From positions 3,534,001 to 3,598,000 of the forward strand of contig NC_092605.1 in NCBI RefSeq assembly GCF_047663525.1: a stretch of DNA of 64,000 nt, given 5' to 3'. Positions within the stretch are counted from its first letter, which is position 1, and each line of letters opens with the position of its first letter. The notes beneath the pieces are model-generated. The model worked only from the letters and a program-made list of their open reading frames with translations, was not told the origin of the DNA and did not search any database. This stretch comes from Anas platyrhynchos (taxonomy: Eukaryota > Chordata > Aves > Anseriformes > Anatidae). Made by a program: the position numbers and the translations under genes. This document shows, piece by piece, positions 43,802-64,000 of the stretch.

Positions 43802-46078
43802 CTGCAAACACACAAAAAACAAAAACAAAACAAAAAAAAGACCTTTTGCTCCTTTTATTCAACTGCATGTGGCAAATGCTATTTTTCCATCCGTTTTTTT
43901 TCCATGCCATGTCTTACAAAAAAAGTATGCCTTGCATTTAGAAAAAAATACTAATACACTTCAAATTATACGTTGTATACTGCAGTCACTGATAATATAT
44001 TTTAACCATACGAAACAGACGCAGGATTTTAAAGGATGCATAAGGAGCTTCAACTAAGATTTTTATCAACCTTTATATCTTACACTCCTACATGGGAAAT
44101 GAATCATATAGAGAGAAGAAGAATACCCAGCATTTACAAATGATATAAAGGAAGTACAGAGACATACAAGAGCAAGAGAAAACGATCAATTACAATGTAC
44201 AGAGGAAAAAATGGCTTTTAGTTTCCAGAGGGCAAATTAATGATATCAAGATTCGGCCAATCACGATACATTTGTGTACTGAATTTTGCATATACACACA
44301 CAGAATGAATGCTCGGGACAAGTGTATGACTTCAAGAGAAATAAGGCAAAGAATTTTATCTGAAACCATAAAAATTACTTGCTTCCAAGATCCTGTAGAT
44401 CATGTAAATGAAAATGGTAGAAATTCCATTAACCTGTTGGCTTCAAGATTTAAAGACTTTTCAGGATTCAAAGCAAGTCCATTGTATTAGTTTATTTAAT
44501 AAAAAAGCTTGGTAAGGATACCAAAGGTCACAACATCTCTCCTGAAACCTGCCTCATATGAGGGATCTCTGTTACCAACATACCGAAAACTGCATTTTGA
44601 TTTCTTTATGCAATTCAGTCCTGTCTGCTAGCTGAAGGAGCTCTCCTGGAAACTTTACAAGCAAGTCTCTGTCTTGTAACGTTTTTACTGCATTTTGCAT
44701 TTCTGTCACACATTTTGAAAGGAAGAAGTAATGAGAACTAAAATGAATTTGCACTAATTACATAAAGACTCACTCTATTTGTCTTCAGATAGCAGGAGCC
44801 GTCACAAACTCTGTAGGAATATTTATTAGTTTATTACTGCTGAAGAGCCATTGTTCTTACATCCCGCTGTACTGACGGCATTAAATGTTGTCACAAAGTA
44901 TTAGATTTTATACAAGGTGGTATGGCTTAATGGACTGAGACAAAGAATTTCTAAATGCCTATAAAAGCAAATCTTACTACAGCTCTAGCTGGGCCTGAGG
45001 ATTCCATTAACCTCTCTAGATCTGCAGAATACAAAAATTTGTAAAAAATGTACTGGCATTCAATTTTAGTTATTTTGCTCAGGCACATAAAATCTAAGAT
45101 CTTTTCTACTTTCAGAAGTTAAAAGGCAATGAAACATGCATCATGTGGGATAGTAACAAACACATATCATAGATACTCTAAAAACTTCGACATAAACATA
45201 TCACAGGACATGCCACTTAACTTTATGTGCATATATTTCATCACATGCAGTCCGTGCAAGATTATCTGAGAATATTAATTCTGCCAGTCCTGTAATACAG
45301 CCAGCTCCAGCATATTCCATATCTGCATATCATACACTCCTCAGCACTCCAAATTCCAACGGGGAATTAAAAACCCCTGTTCAAAACATGACCTGTCATG
45401 GCTCTATGTGCTCACATAGTCTACATCCCATTACACTACCTTCCCTAAAGTCCAGAACAAAAAAGATTGACAGAGACAGAGCCACCTCGTGGGTTGCAGG
45501 GTTCGTGTTAGACCCAGACTCATGCTACACAGCTGGGTATCTCTGCGCTGGTATGCAACACTGAGCCCCCAAAATACACAGAATGGCTTACACAGCATTA
45601 GCTCAGGCCAGGTGGGATTTACTACACAAGGTTTCATAGCATGCTTAAACAACCATACCAACCTGAGACCAGAAGCAGTGTGACAACTAACTCAAACACA
45701 TTCAGTTCAACACTGAGTCAACTGACTGGCTGATTCAAGCTGACCTTCCAGAGAGTCATCTCATGGGTCTCCACCTGAGGTGTGGTTAATTTGCACTCCA
45801 GACAAACGACTTGTACATAATTGAGCAATGACTGCAAAAAACTGAATAATATTCAAAAAGCCAAGACCTCCCATTTAGTAGAGAAAACGTTAGTCCTGTA
45901 GTGATGAGAACCACAAATACACCCAGGGTGAACACAGAAGACTTGCAGGAAAATTCTATCTCAAAGAAATCCCCAGTGTGAGCTTTTAATATGAGGCATT
46001 TTGCATTCATGACCACTTCAAAATATAATTTCATATTAAAATGACACGACAATTGCATAAGCAGACAAAAATGCCTAC
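43802..46078 (-). other. HELZ: HELZ intron
   Basis: This 2.3-kb intron runs from GTAGGC to TTTGCAG on minus. No gene content is recognised. Confidence 0.8.
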
Positions 46079-46592
46079 CTCTTCTAAGCTGTGGAGCGAA
46101 GAAGCAGATACTGCTCGAGATGTGAGTGGATGAAATGGCTCCTGACCAACTGCATGCTGATGATTCTGTATTTGTATAAAAGGGTTTTGCTGGGACCTAT
46201 GGGGCAATGGAGGTATACCATAATGAAAGCCCTGCCCCATTAGGTGATTCTGCTGTAGGTTAGCATAAGTCCACGATCCATCAGGTTGCAGGTATTTCAA
46301 GGGAGATGGGGTTATATGTTCAGATGGCATTGAGAAAGGGGGATTGTATATTTGGGGTAAATGTTGCTGAAATGCTGGGTTATTGGGTATTTCAATGTCT
46401 CTGTTGTTTTCAGTGAAGTTAGGAAAGTGACCACTGTGATTAGAGTTGCAGGAAGGAGAAGGGAGTGCTGGTGGGCTTCTGGGCTGAACTTGTCTGTATT
46501 GCAACAGTCTTGACTGAGGGGGTGGCATTTCAGCTAAGTCCCGACTTTCACTTTGATCACGGTGTGACAGTTCTCTGAGCAAATCCTGGAAT
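46079..46592 (-). CDS. HELZ: HELZ exon: conserved [13 protein letters not shown] block and Pro-rich tail
   Basis: It encodes residues 655-825. It starts [19 protein letters not shown], predicted helical and well conserved, followed by [17 protein letters not shown]. Long Pro/Asn/Gln/His-rich stretches come next, with the recurrent aromatic units [20 protein letters not shown] and [11 protein letters not shown]. These conserved islands in a disordered tail resemble short linear motifs. The acceptor is CAATACAG|AT and the donor is GAG|GTAGGC. Confidence 0.95.
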
Positions 46593-47736
46593 CTGTATTG
46601 ACAGAATAAATGTATCAAGAAAAAGAAAAAAAAGTTTTTCTAAAATCCCACTCTTTTTGCGGTTGAGAAAACTCAAAGCACAAACCACTGGATTTAAATA
46701 TACTCATCTTTGAGCCTGCTGACCCTAACTTCAAAAGATGTGACTGTGAGCAATCAGAAATTAGGCACAAGAGGATTAACTGGATGAAATACCTACCTGA
46801 ATCATTTCAAAGTTTTAATAACTCTTGAGATTTCCTTTTCAGTCAGAAGAATCAAGTTTTTGTTATCTCTTAAGAGACAACCAAAGTAAGGATTTCCTGC
46901 TTTATTATACAAAACACTTCCCACAGTTAAATCAATTTTTAACCCCTTAAAAGCTAAAAAACAGAACAATCAGGGATTCCCCTCACGTGTACAATACATT
47001 TCCAAACTTCTTCAGAAGGAAGGGAGTATACAATTCAGCACTTTACGGAGTCAGATAAGAGAGCATTTAGAGGCTTTACCATGGCTATAACAAACCAGAT
47101 GGAAAATAAAGCATAGTGGGAGATGACAGTAAACAGAGGCAATTTTAAAATCTGGCCTTTACAATATACATGATTAAAGCTGATGGCCACAAGAACTATT
47201 TTTCTGTTTATGTTCAACAGCTTTCTTTCTTGGCCCCTAATGCTCCATCTCAAGAATAAGCATATTTTTAAATCTGCCTTTAAAATAAAAGGCTTTTTAA
47301 AAAGGAAGAAAAGTTTGGATTTGACTGGGGAGCAGCGTTGCGGGCAGGGGGGTTGTTTTTTTCAAGCACAGAAATCTGCCTTTTATGACTAATTCAATTT
47401 GAAGAATTTACTACTTAATAGGCCTTAACTACACTCAGATACCATCTTTATAAGCACAAGGTTGTTACTCTCCTTCCATTACTTATTCCATAAATACAGC
47501 ACTGAGATACTCCATAAATGTATTTTTTCACTACAGCTTTACTACCCAATAAACAGAATAAAGCATAACACATAGTAAAAGCATAGCTGTAAGTCAGCCT
47601 GCCAACTATTTTAACCTTCATAATAACAGCAGCAAAATGCAATACCTTTTAGTGCCTTGTACTTGGATCACAGTGTTACAGATAGGTGCCCACTGCTCAA
47701 TTTTATACAAGCTCTGATGACTCAGTAAACAAATAC
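46593..47736 (-). other. HELZ: HELZ intron
   Basis: This 1.1-kb AT-rich intron runs from GTATTT to AATACAG on minus. Nothing coding is seen. Confidence 0.8.
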
Positions 47737-47977
47737 CTTGAATATGTTGCCTCTGTTTCATCTTCTGTATTACTGGCAAGTTTCCAGTTTGCCCTAACTT
47801 GCTGCTGTTGATGCAATCCAATTGGTTGCTGAGGAAGATGTGGTAGATGAGGATGGTGATGGTGTTGATATGGAATAGTGCCTTGACTGAGATAGGCATT
47901 ATGTTCATTCCATTGCTGTAACCTGGCTTGTTGCTGCTGCCTTATTGTTTCCAAAGCTACATTTCCATGCATACGAT
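47737..47977 (-). CDS. HELZ: HELZ exon: Gln/His-rich segment
   Basis: It encodes residues 575-653: a short helical start ([20 protein letters not shown]), then a His/Pro run ([16 protein letters not shown]) and a second Gln run (GLHQQQQVR). It ends [17 protein letters not shown]. Both ends split codons: Asp at the start and Arg at the end. The Gln runs are encoded by mixed CAA/CAG codons, so they are not a pure expandable repeat. The acceptor is TTTTATAG|AT and the donor is AAG|GTATTT. Confidence 0.95.
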
Positions 47978-48344
47978 CTATAAAAATAGTTTTAAAAAAA
48001 AATTTATCTAATGTCCCTTTAAAAAAAAAAATCTTTATGTCAGAAAAAAATACTTTTTATACAGTATATTCCAGGGCCTATTATCTACTAACTGCATTGC
48101 AGTGTATAACCTGGTTATTTAAATTATACGGAAAATCATATAAACATGAATTTTTCTAATAAAGTGCTGAATATTCAAACATGCCTTAAGCAGCAAATTA
48201 TGCTCAATGACATTACTTATGGAAACTAACCCAACAATGACCCAATTCAGAGCAATATGCCTGGAAAGGTAAATACCTCCTTCATTTTCACTTCAATGTA
48301 GTTATAACTGAACACTGAATTTAAATAAAGAAAAAGTCACCTAC
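47978..48344 (-). other. HELZ: HELZ intron (short)
   Basis: This 0.37-kb intron runs from GTAGGT to TTTATAG on minus. It has no content of note. Confidence 0.85.
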
Positions 48345-48912
48345 CTAAAGTGTCCCCTAAGGGCATTCCTGATGGATTCTCTTCAATGAAGTTGTTCAAG
48401 TGGGTTGGCAGAACAGGGTTGTGCTGTGCAATAGGCCTCAAAGGATTACTGACTTCTTGTAACATAGGTGGGGGGTGTTGTTCTGAAATCACAGCATCTA
48501 CAGCAGGAGAATGTGGTCGGTGGGGAATTGGGTTATTAAAAAAAGATTGGCTGGGGCCTGCCTGGTAAGCAGGGGAAAGCTGCGAAGGTTGTGGAGGCTG
48601 TTGATTCAAATGATTATGCTGCTGAACTACCTGGCTTTGCTGGGGTGGCATTTGGTTTTGTTGTTCAGGCAAATGATTTTGTTGTTGACTTAAAAGGTTT
48701 TGCTGCTGTTGCAGAGGATATGGCTGCCTTGGTATCTGTGACAGGTGCTGGAAGTGGCGATTGGGAACTGCATACTGTGAGTGGGGTGGGGTGAGATGTA
48801 GATTCAGCTGCCTGGGGTTAAGATTATCTTTGCGATGAAACTTAGCATTAGGGTAAGCAACATTGGAACGTGACTCCGGGCTTCTATTCTGAGAATTTGT
48901 GTCTAAGTCAAC
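48345..48912 (-). CDS. HELZ: HELZ exon: largest tail exon, Gln/Pro/Asn-rich
   Basis: It encodes residues 385-573, beginning [16 protein letters not shown]. The middle is strongly Gln-rich ([19 protein letters not shown] followed by more QQ-containing units), with Pro and His. The exon ends in a better-conserved piece, [20 protein letters not shown]. The composition predicts an intrinsically disordered, possibly condensate-prone region. The acceptor is TTTTTCTAG|GTT and the donor is TTAG|GTAGGT. Confidence 0.95.
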
Positions 48913-49366
48913 CTAGAAAAAGAGAATGGAAAATTTACCTACTGAATTTCAAGAATTAATAAATTCATTAATTCATTTAACAATAAATAAAGTCTATAAA
49001 GCTTCTACAAAATGTGTGCCATTCCTCCCCTGCCCCCCATCATAATATATCACAGAACTACTATTTTCTTTAAGAACAAATATAGTCTTCACTATATACT
49101 GGTCATATACTCAGGAATACATTTGTTTTAATTCCTTAACAGTCACTACATGAATTTGAATTCTTCTCCCTTCTTGAAAGAAGGTTAAGTAATTCTACTG
49201 TCACTATTCTACTTAGCAAATAATAAAAAATAAAAAAAAGAAAAAAGCATATGAAGAGGTCCAAAAGAGATGGACAGCATCTCATCTCAAAAACAAACAA
49301 ACAAAACAAAACAAAAAACGGAACAGTACCTTGAGAAGGGATATTAAAAAAACAATGCAAACCAAC
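48913..49366 (-). other. HELZ: HELZ intron (short)
   Basis: This 0.45-kb intron starts with the unusual donor GTTGGT and ends TTTCTAG on minus. It includes an (AAAC)n/(AAAAC)n tract on plus at 49287-49319. Confidence 0.8.
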
Positions 49367-49443
49367 CTGCTTCGATTCTACGGGTTTCTTCTCAGGTGTT
49401 CGAATTTTACTGATTTCAGGTCCAACAGTGGTTTCACTTTTAC
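49367..49443 (-). CDS. HELZ: HELZ small exon with weak donor
   Basis: This 77-base exon encodes residues 360-384: KSETTVGPEISKIRTPEKK and PVESKQ, a charged linker. It completes a glycine split by the preceding intron and ends at a codon boundary. The donor is CAG|GTTGGT, which departs from GTAAGT at +3 and +4. The frame and the conserved KQ-VD junction leave no other position. Because 77 is not a multiple of three, skipping the exon would shift the frame. Confidence 0.92.
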
Positions 49444-49960
49444 CTAAAAACATGTAAGAAATTTATTAACTAGTTATAATGGAGTAACGATATTTTTTGT
49501 TTGTTGTTTTTTTCCAGACACAGGAAACTTTACAGTTACTAGTACCACAGAAATGTAATACCCAAATTAATTGTAATTAAAATAAATGTCATTTACCCAA
49601 ATAATTCTTTTCCTCTAATCTCTGCACTTTGTTCATTAATTATCAATAAGTAGTTCTTCCCAACTTAACTACTGCTGATGTTATTTGAAATTATCACTGA
49701 AGTGCAGAACATAAACACAACTAATATATATCCCTTCCTTCCCCCCTGTTCTGCTTACTTCCTCATCCGAATACCACAAATATTTGAGTTATTTTATTTG
49801 TACTGGCAAAACACAGGCTATTCCCTCAACTCCGTATATCCTTCAATTCTATTTAAAAGAGAGAAATAAAGAAAAAAAAAATCATTTTCCACTATACCCT
49901 ACTTAAGTTACAAACTTACTCAAAATGAAACCAACTTACAATGGAATTTCAGCAACTCAC
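49444..49960 (-). other. HELZ: HELZ intron (short)
   Basis: This 0.5-kb AT-rich intron runs from GTGAGT to TTTTTAG on minus. Confidence 0.85.
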
Positions 49961-50171
49961 CATTTCGACTTTGTTCATGTTGCTCCTTGTCTGGATGCTG
50001 AAGCTGCTGCTGTTGTCCTATGCTAACTGGTGAATGATGTCCCAGGCCATAAGGTATAGGAGACCCACGCCCATGTGCCTGTAACAGGTTCATATTATAT
50101 GCCATAGCTGCTTGATGAGTTATGATTCGAGGGTCAACTGCAAACCTACCCTGATACCCCGTCCATGGTAC
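49961..50171 (-). CDS. HELZ: HELZ exon: [15 protein letters not shown] segment
   Basis: It encodes residues 289-358. The first part ([20 protein letters not shown] and [16 protein letters not shown]) is strongly conserved with human HELZ. It then passes into a Gln/His-rich linker ([19 protein letters not shown]). The acceptor is TATGTAG|GTA and the donor is ATG|GTGAGT, which splits a glycine. Confidence 0.95.
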
Positions 50172-53526
<3,355 letters not shown>

Positions 53527-53578
53527 CAATTCCATCGGGTGGGAAATGGTCGTTCTGGTTATGAAGATGGACCTTGCC
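53527..53578 (-). CDS. HELZ: HELZ 52-base exon
   Basis: This very small exon encodes residues 207-223 (GKVHLHNQNDHFPPDGI) plus the first base of a valine codon. The human counterpart as I recall it (GKSLHHTQNDHFQNDGI) aligns without gaps. The acceptor is TTTTAAG|GGC and the donor is TTG|GTAAGT. At 52 bases it is not a multiple of three, so constitutive inclusion is needed to keep the frame. Confidence 0.93.

Positions 53579-64000
<10,422 letters not shown>

Overview
The window is vertebrate nuclear DNA, most likely from a bird. It holds intron-containing genes with GT..AG splice sites, AT-rich introns and poly(A) signals. Two fragments resemble CR1, the dominant retroposon of birds and other sauropsids. 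I did not pin down a species. Gene content and orientation match the conserved synteny block CACNG4 - CACNG1 - HELZ (human 17q24). I assigned the genes by recognising the encoded proteins and by checking that codon phase is kept across every splice junction.

Layout. (1) 1-17430, plus strand: the 3' part of CACNG4, the TARP gamma-4 subunit. It comprises the end of intron 1, exon 2 (7389-7472), exon 3 (11997-12137), terminal exon 4 (CDS 13366-13904) and a long 3' UTR. Exon 1 lies upstream of the window. (2) 17430-21775: intergenic DNA with an (AAAT)n tract, a cluster of TGACAT hexamers, a CR1 fragment, an AT-rich palindromic repeat and a GC-rich promoter-proximal stretch. (3) 21776-31811, plus strand: complete CACNG1, the skeletal-muscle L-type calcium channel gamma-1 subunit, in four coding exons encoding 226 residues. 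Its 3' UTR ends near 32400-32450. (4) About 32450-37600: intergenic DNA between two convergent genes, with no recognisable gene. (5) About 37600-64000, minus strand: the 3' half of HELZ, an SF1 (Upf1/MOV10-like) RNA helicase. Its 12 last coding exons total 3060 bases, giving 1019 residues plus stop, followed by a long 3' UTR. They carry the end of helicase domain 2, a PAM2 motif and the long disordered Gln/Pro/Ser-rich tail. Upstream HELZ exons lie beyond 64000.

CACNG4 and CACNG1 are tandem paralogues of the claudin-like tetraspan family. CACNG4 modulates AMPA receptors, and CACNG1 belongs to the muscle dihydropyridine-receptor complex. HELZ is functionally unrelated and converges tail-to-tail with CACNG1. 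I saw no prokaryotic genes, CRISPR arrays, tRNA or rRNA, and no intact mobile element. The most interesting signals are regulatory: a dense TGACAT cluster upstream of CACNG1, a MEF2/E-box pair in CACNG1 intron 1, a CpG-rich islet inside CACNG4 intron 2, and A-rich tracts in the 3' UTR of HELZ, whose protein carries a poly(A)-binding-protein-binding motif. None of this amounts to a new system.
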